From contig NZ_JAKGSD010000004.1 of the NCBI RefSeq assembly GCF_021654135.1, positions 124,001-188,000 of the forward strand: 64,000 nt of DNA, given 5' to 3'. The DNA is from Amycolatopsis tucumanensis. GTDB lineage: Bacteria > Actinomycetota > Actinomycetes > Mycobacteriales > Pseudonocardiaceae. Positions 23,186-31,446 of the stretch are shown piece by piece. The notes beneath the pieces are model-generated. The model was not told where the DNA came from, did not search any database, and was given only the letters and a program-made list of their open reading frames with translations. The first letter of the stretch is position 1; each line of letters starts with the position of its first letter. Position numbers and translations under genes: made by a program.

Positions 23186-23383
23186 ATGGAGAACGTGAGC
23201 AAGATCGGCCGTCTCTGGACCGTCGACGACGTGTCCGAGTACCTGGGCATCCCGGTGGCGACGCTGTACCAGTGGCGCAGCAAGGGCTACGGCCCCGCCG
23301 GGCGGCGAGTGGGGAAGTACCTCCGCTACCGGCCCGAGGACGTGAAGGCCTGGGTCGACGGGCTCGCGGACGAGGTGGCGTGA
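23186..23383 (+). CDS. xis: Excisionase (Xis), HTH_17 type
   Basis: The protein has 65 residues. It is a MerR-like winged helix: IGRLWTVDDVSEYLGIPVAT, LYQWRSKGYGPAGRRVGKYL, RYRPEDVKAWVDGL. Such proteins bend attL/attR DNA and direct the integrase towards excision. The stop overlaps the integrase start (TGATG). Confidence 0.9.
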   Translation: MENVSKIGRLWTVDDVSEYLGIPVATLYQWRSKGYGPAGRRVGKYLRYRPEDVKAWVDGLADEVA

Positions 23384-24573
23384 TGCCTCGCCCACCTCTG
23401 GAGATCGGCACGTACGGGAAGATTCGGTACTCGGCGCTTCCCGGCGGGGGATGGCGGGCACGCACCCAGTTCCGCGACTTCGACGGCAAGACGCGGCCCG
23501 TGGAGCGGACGGGTAAGACGCAGGGCAAGGCGGCTCAACGGCTGCGAAACGCCATCCGCGAGTGGACGGGATCGACGAGCGGGGAGGTCACGCGCGAAAC
23601 CAAGTTGAAGGACCTGGCGGTGATCTGGATGCAGCAGGTGGAGGACGAGGTGGAGCAGGGGGAGAAGTCGCCGAACACGGCGACCACTTACGGCTCCATC
23701 TTGGACCGCCACGTCCTCCCGGGCCTGGGAGAGCTGCGGATCCGGGAGGCGACTGTGGCACGCATCGACCGGTTCTTGGCAGCCCTGCTCAGCAACGTCG
23801 GCTCGTCTTCGGCGAAGACCGCTCGGACTGTGCTGTCCGGCATGCTCGGCTTGGCCGCGCGGTACGACGCGATCACCAGCAACCCGACCAGGGACACGCG
23901 GCGGATCTCGGCCGGCCAGACGAAGCAGCCGCGGGCGCTGGACGCCGACGAGCGGGCCGAGTGGCTGGCCCAACTGGAGAAGAACGAGAAAGCCGTTCGC
24001 TGGGACCTGCCCGACCTGTCCAAGTTCATGATGGCGACCGGCGTCCGGATCGGGGAGGCGCTGGGCGTGTTCTGGGAGGACATCGACTTCGAGGCAGGCA
24101 CGGTCGACGTCGCCCATACGGTCGTCCGGGTCAAGGGCAAGGGCCTCTACCGCAAGCCTCGGCCCAAGACGAAGAAGAGTGAGCGGGTCCTGCCGCTGCC
24201 GTCGTGGGCGCTGGAGATGTTGAAGGAGCGGTGGAACGCGGAAGCCCGGCCGATGGCGAGTCCGGTCTTCGCCAGCACCAGCGGCGGCCTCCGGGACCCG
24301 AGCAACGTGCTCCGGGTGATCCGGCAGACGCGGGGTCGTGAGGAGTTCCTATGGGTCACCTCGCACACATTCCGCAAGACGACGGCGACCGCCCTCGACG
24401 ACGCGGACGTGCCGACCCGGCTCATCGCCGATCACCTCGGGCACGCGCGGGTGTCCATGACCCAGGACGTCTACCTCGGCCGGAAGTCGGTCAACCCCGC
24501 GACGGCGGCCGCCCTGGAAGGGCTCCTGGATAACCCGTCCACGGGCAAAAGTGGGGATAAAGCGGGGAGATGA
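23383..24573 (+). CDS. int: Tyrosine site-specific integrase
   Basis: The protein has 396 residues. It has an N-terminal arm-binding domain (residues 1-60), a core-binding SAM-like domain (KLKDLAVIWMQQVEDEVEQG onward) and the catalytic domain. Active-site residues are Arg222 (TGVRIGEAL), His328-x-x-Arg331 (SHTFRK), His354 (LGHARVS) and nucleophile Tyr364 (DVYLGR). It ends 44 bp from the tRNA-Lys 3' end it recombines with. A 27-bp repeat found also at the left end overlaps its stop codon. Confidence 0.95.
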   Translation: MPRPPLEIGTYGKIRYSALPGGGWRARTQFRDFDGKTRPVERTGKTQGKAAQRLRNAIREWTGSTSGEVTRETKLKDLAVIWMQQVEDEVEQGEKSPNTATTYGSILDRHVLPGLGELRIREATVARIDRFLAALLSNVGSSSAKTARTVLSGMLGLAARYDAITSNPTRDTRRISAGQTKQPRALDADERAEWLAQLEKNEKAVRWDLPDLSKFMMATGVRIGEALGVFWEDIDFEAGTVDVAHTVVRVKGKGLYRKPRPKTKKSERVLPLPSWALEMLKERWNAEARPMASPVFASTSGGLRDPSNVLRVIRQTRGREEFLWVTSHTFRKTTATALDDADVPTRLIADHLGHARVSMTQDVYLGRKSVNPATAAALEGLLDNPSTGKSGDKAGR

Positions 24574-24577
24574 TCTT
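24551..24577. repeat. Right copy of the 27-bp repeat, candidate arm site
   Basis: It is the partner of 13322-13348 with one mismatch. It covers the last seven codons and the stop of the integrase gene. Both copies point the same way relative to the att core in the circular form. Confidence 0.6.
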
Positions 24578-24598
24578 GTCACGGCGCCCCGCAACCAC

Positions 24599-24651
24599 GC
24601 TGACCAGGCGAAAGAGTGGGGCGCCTGGGGCTCGAACCCAGAACCTACGGA
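24599..24651. repeat. Right attachment-site repeat (53 bp)
   Basis: It is identical to 13150-13202. Positions 24617-24651 are the 3' 35 nt of tRNA-Lys, so integration rebuilds a whole tRNA. Confidence 0.95.
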
Positions 24652-24689
24652 TTAAAAGTCCGCAGCTCTACCAATTGAGCTAACGCCCC
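24617..24689 (-). tRNA. tRNA-Lys (anticodon TTT)
   Basis: The gene is 73 nt. On the minus strand GGGGCGT pairs with GCGCCCC, the D-loop has AATTGGTA, the anticodon loop is CTTTTAA and the T-loop is TTCGAGC. CCA is not encoded. It is the integration target of the AICE. Confidence 0.97.
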
Positions 24690-24693
24690 GTGA

Positions 24694-25545
<852 letters not shown>

Positions 25546-25553
<8 letters not shown>

Positions 25554-25911
25554 GCCCGGCACTCCAAATCTGGTGAATCCGCTCGACCATCACCGGAATC
25601 GCCAGGCACGCGACGCCCAGGATGACCGTGCTCGACCGGCTCCGCTCGGCCAGCGCCCACGCCGCCCCGACCGGCAGGATCACCAGCGACCCCACGAGGT
25701 AGGCCAGGTACGTGACCATGCTCCCGGGCCGGTCGCCGCCGATCAGCAGCACGACCCCGACGACCAGCTGCGCGACGAGCAGGACCTCGACCACCCCGAG
25801 CGCCACCAGCAGCGCGCGCCCCGGCTCCCGGCCCCGCGCGGCGGCGACGAAGGCCCACACGGCGACCAGCGCCGCGCTCACCGCGACGGCCACGCCGAAC
25901 CCAGTGATCAC
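25546..25911 (-). CDS. Four-helix membrane protein
   Basis: The protein has 121 residues. It begins MITGFGVAVAVSAALVAVWA, with further helices LLVALGVVEVLLVAQLVVGV, VTYLAYLVGSLVILPVGAAW and STVILGVACLAIPVMVERI. Its organisation is similar to the downstream gene, so the two may form a heteromer. Function unknown. Confidence 0.65.
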
Positions 25912-26374
25912 CGGTCCTCACCCACCGTCGAACGCCATTACCGGTCGCAGCTTAGCCGCGTGGCGCGCGCCACCAGCTGAGAGGAGCTGGGCCAGCGGAA
26001 AATCACCCACCGGTTTCCCGTCCACCCGGATGGCCGTACCGCGGCCGCTCCGCCGATACCGCCGTGACCTGTGCAGAGGGGCCGGACCCCGGGAAATACG
26101 CGGCAAACGGGTGGTGGAAAGTCCACGGGGCTCACCGTCCGTGAACCCGAAACTCTTTCCACGCCGCCGGTTCGGCGGTGCGGCAGGCCGCCGTCCGCGA
26201 GGGACCATGGCACCTGGGCAGGGCAGTGGTAGCGATCGAGGGGGATCGGGTGATCTTCCAGTTGAACTGGCGCGGAAACCCGGAACGGATATTCACGACG
26301 ATCTTCGCCATGGCCACGGACCGGACACCGGGCCTGGGGCCGCCGGGCCGCTGCCCGCAGCGCGCCTGCCCGTG
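25912..26374. other. Intergenic region, no gene seen
   Basis: The 463 bp have weak coding character on either strand. Short open frames exist but lack ribosome sites and biased third positions. It contains the promoter of the membrane-protein operon. I see no repeat or strong hairpin. Confidence 0.4.
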
Positions 26375-26782
26375 TCAGGCGAGCGCCTCCAGCGACTCCC
26401 GCAGCTTTCCCTCGACGGGCACCGGGCGCCTGGTCTCGCGGTCCACGAACACGTGCACGAAGTGACCCTCGGCGACCGGCTCGCCCCGGTCCGACCGGAA
26501 GATCCCGATCTCGTAGCGCACGCTGCTGCGGCCGAGGTGCGCGACCCGCAGGCCGATCGACAGCACCTCGGGGAACGCGACCGAGGCGTGGTAGTTGCAG
26601 TGCGACTCCACGCACAGGCCGATCACGCCGCCGTCGTGGATGTCGAGCCCGCCGCGCTCGATGAGGTAGGTGTTGATGACCGTGTCCATCAGCGCGTAGT
26701 GGACGACGTTGTTGACGTGCCCGTACACGTCGTTGTCCTTCCAGCGGGTGGGAACCTGCTGCCAGTGCGGGTACGAGGTCAC
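26375..26782 (-). CDS. Acyl-CoA thioesterase, 4HBT/YbgC type
   Basis: The protein has 135 residues, GTG start at 26782. It is a hotdog fold with the active-site motif RWKDNDVYGHVNNVVHYALM (the Asp before VYGHVNN is catalytic in 4HBT enzymes), then HCNYHASVAFPEVLSIGLRV. It hydrolyses an acyl-CoA; the substrate is not predictable. It is divergent from the ThDP-enzyme gene with 63 bp between starts. Confidence 0.85.
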   Translation of the reverse strand: MTSYPHWQQVPTRWKDNDVYGHVNNVVHYALMDTVINTYLIERGGLDIHDGGVIGLCVESHCNYHASVAFPEVLSIGLRVAHLGRSSVRYEIGIFRSDRGEPVAEGHFVHVFVDRETRRPVPVEGKLRESLEALA

Positions 26783-26845
26783 GGCCGGAAGCTTAGGGCC
26801 TCTACTCTGGGGTGATCGTTCACTCGTAGGGAATCTCAAGATCAC

Positions 26846-28546
26846 TTGACCGGAGTAGCGCCGCGCTGGGAACCTCTTCCCATCGGGTACCAAGAGGGAT
26901 GGACCGTCGCCGAGATCACGGTCCGCGTGCTGGTCGACGCCGGGATCCGGCGTGCCTACACCGTGGCCGGTGACGCGTTCCTGGAACTGCTCGACGCCCT
27001 CCGGTTCGAGCCGCTGATGGCGTTGGTCACAGCGCGCCAGGACACCGGCGCCGCGTTCATGGCGGAGGCCGAGGGCAAGCTGCGGGAGGTCCCGGCGCTG
27101 CTGCTCGGCGGCCCCGGCCCGGGCATCGCGGACTTCCTGGTCGCCGTGCGCTCGGCCTACCAGGACGGTTCGCCGATGGTCGTGCTGGTCGAGGACCGCG
27201 CGAGCGTCCGGCTGGCCGGTCCCGGCATCCAGGACGGCCTCGCCGAGCTGGACCCGCTGACGTTGTTCGGCCGGTTCGCGAAGTGGACCGGCCGCGCCGA
27301 GACGGCCGCGCAGGTGCCGGTGCTCGCCGCGCAGGCGGCCCGCGCCGCGCGCGAGGGGCGCAAGGGGCCGGCGATCCTGGCGGTGCCCGCGGACTTCTGG
27401 GTCGCGCCGTTCGACGGCACGATCCCGGAGCCGGAGCAGCGCCCGGACGACACCGGCGCGGTGCTGCGGTCCGCGCACGAGGTCGCCGCTCTGCTGGCCG
27501 ACTCGCGCTACCCGGTGGTGATCGCCGGCGGCATCGGGCGCAGCGCGCGCAAGGACCTGATCGCCGCCGCCGAGCAGCTCGGCCTGGCCGTCTACACCGC
27601 GTTCCGCCGCCAGGACAGCTTCCCGGAGAACCACGCGCGCTACGCGGGCCACCTCGGTGTGGGCATCCCGCCGGGGCAGCTCGACGCGCTGGAACGGGCC
27701 GACGTGGTGCTGGCCATCGGCACCCGCCTCGACGACGTGACCACGCAGAACAACCGGTACCCGCTGCCCGCGCAGACCCTCGTGGTGATCGGCCCCGGCC
27801 TGCCCGCCACGCACCGGCGCGGCCTGACGTTCCGGATCGACTGCGAGGTCGGCCCGTTCCTGCGGCAGCTGGTCGCGGTCGGCGTCGCCAGGTCGCGGCG
27901 CAGCTCGGCGGCCAACGCGGCCACGCACACGCACATGACCCCGCCGCGCACCAGCCCGGACCACCCGCTGGTGCACCCCGCGGACGTGGTGCGGGTGCTG
28001 CGCAAGGTGGCGCCCGAGGACACCGTGGTGGCCGCGGACTCGGACAAGACTGCCCGGTTCGTGCACCGGTACTGGTGCTTCACCGAGCCGCACACCCAGA
28101 TCGAGCCGCCGGACGGCGTGCGGGGCTACGCCGTGCCCGCGGCGCTCGGCGCGAAGCTGGCCGCCCCGAAGCGCACGGTCGTCGCTGTGATTTCGGACGC
28201 CGCGGCCATGATGACCGGGCAGGAGCTGGAGACGGCGGTGCGGTACCGGGCGCCGATCCTCGTCGTGGTGTTCCAGAACGGCCTGTACGCCGACGTCGCC
28301 ATGCACCAGGCGGCCAAGCACGGCCGGCTGGACGGGGTGTCGCTCACAGCGGTGGACTTCGCGGCCTGGGCGCGCTCGTTCGGCGCGGCCGGTTACACGA
28401 TCGAATCGCCCGAGCAGCTGGAGCCGACTATGCGGCGGGCGCTGCAGCACCAGCGGCCGAGCGTGATCGACGTGCGGACCGATCCGGACGTGATCGATCC
28501 GGACACCCGGCTGTCCGCGCTGTTCCAGCGGTCACGCAAGACCTAG
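26846..28546 (+). CDS. Divergent ThDP-dependent enzyme, acetolactate-synthase-like
   Basis: The protein has 566 residues with an apparent TTG start and no good Shine-Dalgarno. The three domains (PYR 1-180, central 200-340, PP 370-560) are recognisable. The Glu that activates ThDP (HEQGA in AHAS) is Asp here: ARQDTGAAFMAE. The PP motif GDG is changed to SDA (VISDAAAMMTGQELETAVRY), while QNGLY keeps one Asn. Cofactor binding or activity is therefore doubtful or altered. It resembles the AHAS/sulfoacetaldehyde/oxalyl-CoA branch without matching any one. It has no small-subunit gene nearby. Confidence 0.75.
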   Translation: MTGVAPRWEPLPIGYQEGWTVAEITVRVLVDAGIRRAYTVAGDAFLELLDALRFEPLMALVTARQDTGAAFMAEAEGKLREVPALLLGGPGPGIADFLVAVRSAYQDGSPMVVLVEDRASVRLAGPGIQDGLAELDPLTLFGRFAKWTGRAETAAQVPVLAAQAARAAREGRKGPAILAVPADFWVAPFDGTIPEPEQRPDDTGAVLRSAHEVAALLADSRYPVVIAGGIGRSARKDLIAAAEQLGLAVYTAFRRQDSFPENHARYAGHLGVGIPPGQLDALERADVVLAIGTRLDDVTTQNNRYPLPAQTLVVIGPGLPATHRRGLTFRIDCEVGPFLRQLVAVGVARSRRSSAANAATHTHMTPPRTSPDHPLVHPADVVRVLRKVAPEDTVVAADSDKTARFVHRYWCFTEPHTQIEPPDGVRGYAVPAALGAKLAAPKRTVVAVISDAAAMMTGQELETAVRYRAPILVVVFQNGLYADVAMHQAAKHGRLDGVSLTAVDFAAWARSFGAAGYTIESPEQLEPTMRRALQHQRPSVIDVRTDPDVIDPDTRLSALFQRSRKT

Positions 28547-28678
28547 CGTTCGCGACGGATCTGTGATCTACTGGTGTCGGTCTTCGAAGATTTTGTGTTC
28601 GTGTTCAGGCACGCTCGCAAGATTTGGCGGGCGTAGTGGTTCCCCACTCGGGGAGGCAAACCGATCCGTCATTGACCC

Positions 28679-28709
28679 GGCGCACCGGAGCGGTGTGCCG
28701 TTTTGTTTG
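28679..28709 (+). promoter_or_regulatory. Terminator-like hairpin in the cold-shock leader
   Basis: GGCGCACCG-GAG-CGGTGTGCC forms a 9-bp stem (one G-T pair) followed by GTTTTGTTTG, an intrinsic-terminator layout 20 nt before the csp start. It could act as an attenuator or thermosensor in the leader. Confidence 0.55.
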
Positions 28710-28729
28710 CAGTATATGGAGATTTTTTC

Positions 28730-28933
28730 ATGGCTCAGGGCACCGTGAAGTGGTTCAACTCCGAGAAGGGGTTCGGCTTCATCACTCCCGACGATGGCGG
28801 CGGCGACGTCTTCGTCCACTACTCGGAGATCCAGGGCCGCGGCTTCCGCACCCTGGAGGAGAACCAGCGGGTTGAGTTCGAGATCGGCCAGGGCCAGAAG
28901 GGCCCGCAGGCGACCGGGGTCAACGTCCTCTGA
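28730..28933 (+). CDS. Cold-shock protein, CspA family
   Basis: The protein has 67 residues from ATG 28730 (TGGAG upstream). It is a single OB-fold CSD with RNP1 (KGFGFIT) and RNP2 (DVFVHYSEI), an RNA chaperone. A close paralogue is at 38764. Its leader carries a terminator-like hairpin and its 3' end a strong terminator. Confidence 0.95.
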   Translation: MAQGTVKWFNSEKGFGFITPDDGGGDVFVHYSEIQGRGFRTLEENQRVEFEIGQGQKGPQATGVNVL

Positions 28934-28946
28934 TTCGACTTCGAAC

Positions 28947-28988
28947 GGCAGCCCCCACCTCTTCGTGAGGCGGGGGCTGCCTTCGTTT
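28947..28988 (+). terminator. Rho-independent terminator of csp
   Basis: A 10-bp stem (GGCAGCCCCC with GGGGGCTGCC), a one-base mismatch, an inner CCTC/GAGG stem and a TTCGT loop are followed by TTCGTTTT. Confidence 0.88.
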
Positions 28989-29094
28989 TCCAGCCCTTCG
29001 AACCGGTGTGCGCAATCCCGGCGACCTCGGTCCGGAAGATCGCGCCGTCCGGTACCTTCATGCGGGTGTGGTTCGAGGGCGAGGGGTGGAACCG

Positions 29095-30486
29095 ATGACT
29101 GCTACCGCGACGCGGCCTGCCGTGCCCGGTGGCCCCGGCGGTGGAGTGCCGGAACCCGCCGCGCCCCCGAACGCCCCGCGCGGAGGCCTGGCCGGCCTGT
29201 TCGAGCTGCCCGGCGCCGCGGTTCGCGGGATCGCGCGCTCGGCCCGCACCACACCGGGCCGCCTGACGGTGATCGCGGTCGGGCTCGTCGTGCTGGCGCT
29301 GGTCACCGGCGTGGTCGCGACGATCACGCTGCAGGAGCGCAAGAACACGATCAACGACCTCATCGACCACCGCGAGCCGCTGGCCGCGGCCTCGCAGGAG
29401 GTCTACCGCTCGCTGTCGGACGCCGACGCGACCGCGGCGAGCGCGTTCCTGGCGATCGGCGTCGAACCACCGTCGCTGCGCCAGCGGTACGACACCGCGA
29501 TCGCGCGCGCCGGCGTCGCGCTGGCGAAGGCCGCGTCCGACTCGGCAGGCGTGCCCGAGGCCGCGGCGCAGGTCGAGATCCTGACCCGCCAGCTGCCCGT
29601 CTACACCGGCCTGGTGGAGACCGCCCGCGCGAACAAGCGGCAGGGCTTCCCGGTCGGCTCGTCCTACCTGCTCGAGGCCTCCAGCCTCATGCGCACCACG
29701 ATCCTGCCCGCCGCGCAGGACCTGTACCACATCGACACGGACCGGCTGGCCGAGGAGCAGGACGACGCCAGCAGCTTCCCGTGGATCACCACGTTCCTCG
29801 TGCTCGCCCTGCTCGCGGCGCTGATCACGACCCAGGTGTACCTGACCCGCAAGACCAACCGCGTGCTGAACGTGGGGCTCGTGATCGCCACCGCCGCGAC
29901 GGTGCTCGCGCTGCTCTGGGGCGGCGTCGCGGTGACCGTGCAGAGCGTCCTGGTCAGCAGTGGCGACGAGGACGGCAGCCACCAGGTCGACGTGCTGGTC
30001 CGCGCCCGCATCGCGGCGCTGCAGGCCAGGGCGAACGAGATGCTGACCCTGGTCGCGCGCGGGGACGGCGGAACGTACGAACAGGACTTCAACAGGCTCG
30101 CGCCGCAGGTCACCGGCCTGCTGAACGAGGCACGCGGGTTCGCCACCGGCGACATGGCCCGCGAGGTGCAGGGCGCGGCGGACAGCGCGGAGCGGTGGCT
30201 GAACACGCACCAGGAGATCCGCGCCAAGGACGTCGACGGCGCCTACTCCGACGCCGTGAAGCTCGCGGTCGACTCGTCGGTGCAGGGCGGCGCGGCCACG
30301 ACGTTCGCCAACCTCGACGACGCGCTGGTCGCCGCGATCGGGCACGGCAGGCAGGCGTTCCTCGACGACACGCGCGGCGGTGACCGTGCGCTGACGCTGC
30401 TCGCGCCCGGCTTCGCGGTGCTCGCGGTGGTCGCCGCGGCCGGCGCCACGATGGGGATCAGGGACAGGCTGAGGGAGTACCGCTGA
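29095..30486 (+). CDS. glnX: GlnX-like membrane sensor of the PknG pathway
   Basis: The protein has 463 residues from ATG 29095 (GAGGGGTGG upstream). There is a Pro/Gly-rich cytosolic N-terminus, one TM at about 60-80, a helical extracytoplasmic domain (REPLAAASQEVYRSLSDADA), two TMs around 225-285, a second helical extracytoplasmic domain, and a last TM near 440-458. Gene order glnX-glnH-pknG matches mycobacteria, where GlnX relays aspartate/glutamate binding by GlnH to PknG. TGATG overlap with glnH. Confidence 0.85.
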   Translation: MTATATRPAVPGGPGGGVPEPAAPPNAPRGGLAGLFELPGAAVRGIARSARTTPGRLTVIAVGLVVLALVTGVVATITLQERKNTINDLIDHREPLAAASQEVYRSLSDADATAASAFLAIGVEPPSLRQRYDTAIARAGVALAKAASDSAGVPEAAAQVEILTRQLPVYTGLVETARANKRQGFPVGSSYLLEASSLMRTTILPAAQDLYHIDTDRLAEEQDDASSFPWITTFLVLALLAALITTQVYLTRKTNRVLNVGLVIATAATVLALLWGGVAVTVQSVLVSSGDEDGSHQVDVLVRARIAALQARANEMLTLVARGDGGTYEQDFNRLAPQVTGLLNEARGFATGDMAREVQGAADSAERWLNTHQEIRAKDVDGAYSDAVKLAVDSSVQGGAATTFANLDDALVAAIGHGRQAFLDDTRGGDRALTLLAPGFAVLAVVAAAGATMGIRDRLREYR

Positions 30487-31442
30487 TGGCTCGGGGGAAG
30501 GTGGCCGCACTCGTGGCGGCCGTCGCGCTGCTGGCCGCGGGTTGCGGCAGCGCCGGGACGCCGGCCGACCCGGCGCCGGTCGGTGACGTGCAGGCGCCGC
30601 TGCCCGCCGGGGTCGGCGGCGGGGACACGGGCAGCGGCAGCGGCGCGGACAACAACTGCGACACGCGCAGCCTCTCGCCGAACGGCTCGATCCCGTCCGG
30701 GTCCACGATGGACAAGATCCGCGACCGCGGCCGCCTGATCGCCGGTGTCGACCAGACCAACTTCCTGTTCGGCTTCCTCAACCCCTCCAGCGGCAACCTG
30801 GAGGGCTTCGACATCGAGATCGTCAAGCAGATCGCGGCGTCGATCTTCGGCCGCTGGGAGGGGCACATCCAGTGGGTGGCCATCCCGTCGTCGGCGCGCG
30901 AGGACGTGCTGAAGGACCACCAGGTCGACATCGTCGTCCGGACCTACAGCATCACCTGCACCCGGATGAAGGACGTCGCGTTCTCCGCGCCCTACTACCA
31001 GGCCGGGCAGGCGGTGCTGGCGGCGAAGAACTCCGGCATCCGCGGCCTGCAGGACCTCGGCGGCAAGCGGGTGTGCGCGGCGAAGAACTCGACCTCGCTG
31101 TCGACGATCAGCACCGCGCCGTCGCGCCCGGTGCCGGTGTCGGTGAACAACTGGTCGGACTGCCTGGTGCTGATCCAGCAGGGCCAGGTCGACGCCATCT
31201 CCACCGACGACGTGATCCTCGCGGGCATGGCGCGGCAGGACCCCAACCTGGAGGTCGTCGGCGAGCCGTTCACGCGCGAGTTCTACGGCGTCGGCATCCC
31301 GCTGGGCCAGGACGACATGGTCCGGTTCGTCAACGCCGTGCTGGAGAACGTCCGCAACGGCAGCGCGTGGCAGAACACGTACAAGTACTGGATCGAGCCG
31401 GCGCTCGGACCGGGTTCGCCGCCGTCCGTGTCCTACCGCTGA
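30486..31442 (+). CDS. glnH: GlnH-like substrate-binding lipoprotein
   Basis: The protein has 318 residues. The lipobox is LLAAGC (Cys20). It is an SBP_bac_3 fold: MDKIRDRGRLIAGVDQTNFL, GNLEGFDIEIVKQIAA, RTYSITCTRMKDVAFSAPYY and GQVDAISTDDVILAG. It binds amino acids on the outer face of the membrane. No ABC permease or ATPase is adjacent, in line with a sensing rather than transport role with GlnX and PknG. Confidence 0.9.
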   Translation: MARGKVAALVAAVALLAAGCGSAGTPADPAPVGDVQAPLPAGVGGGDTGSGSGADNNCDTRSLSPNGSIPSGSTMDKIRDRGRLIAGVDQTNFLFGFLNPSSGNLEGFDIEIVKQIAASIFGRWEGHIQWVAIPSSAREDVLKDHQVDIVVRTYSITCTRMKDVAFSAPYYQAGQAVLAAKNSGIRGLQDLGGKRVCAAKNSTSLSTISTAPSRPVPVSVNNWSDCLVLIQQGQVDAISTDDVILAGMARQDPNLEVVGEPFTREFYGVGIPLGQDDMVRFVNAVLENVRNGSAWQNTYKYWIEPALGPGSPPSVSYR

Positions 31443-31446
31443 GGGG

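Larger units (their letters stand above)
13150..24651. mobile_element. AICE-type integrative and conjugative element in tRNA-Lys
   Basis: An 11.45-kb element lies between identical 53-bp repeats (13150-13202 and 24599-24651), the right one lying in the 3' half of tRNA-Lys. It carries the full AICE set in the usual order: Pra-like activator, GntR repressor, small Cys proteins, TraSA/FtsK translocase, RepSA-type HUH initiator, Xis and Int next to the tRNA. The left third is cargo (XRE, PH-domain membrane protein, TIGR04141 protein, PP2C, HTH regulator). Every backbone gene is intact, so it may still be mobile. Conjugation would be by double-stranded DNA transfer, as known for pSAM2-type elements. 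Confidence 0.93.
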
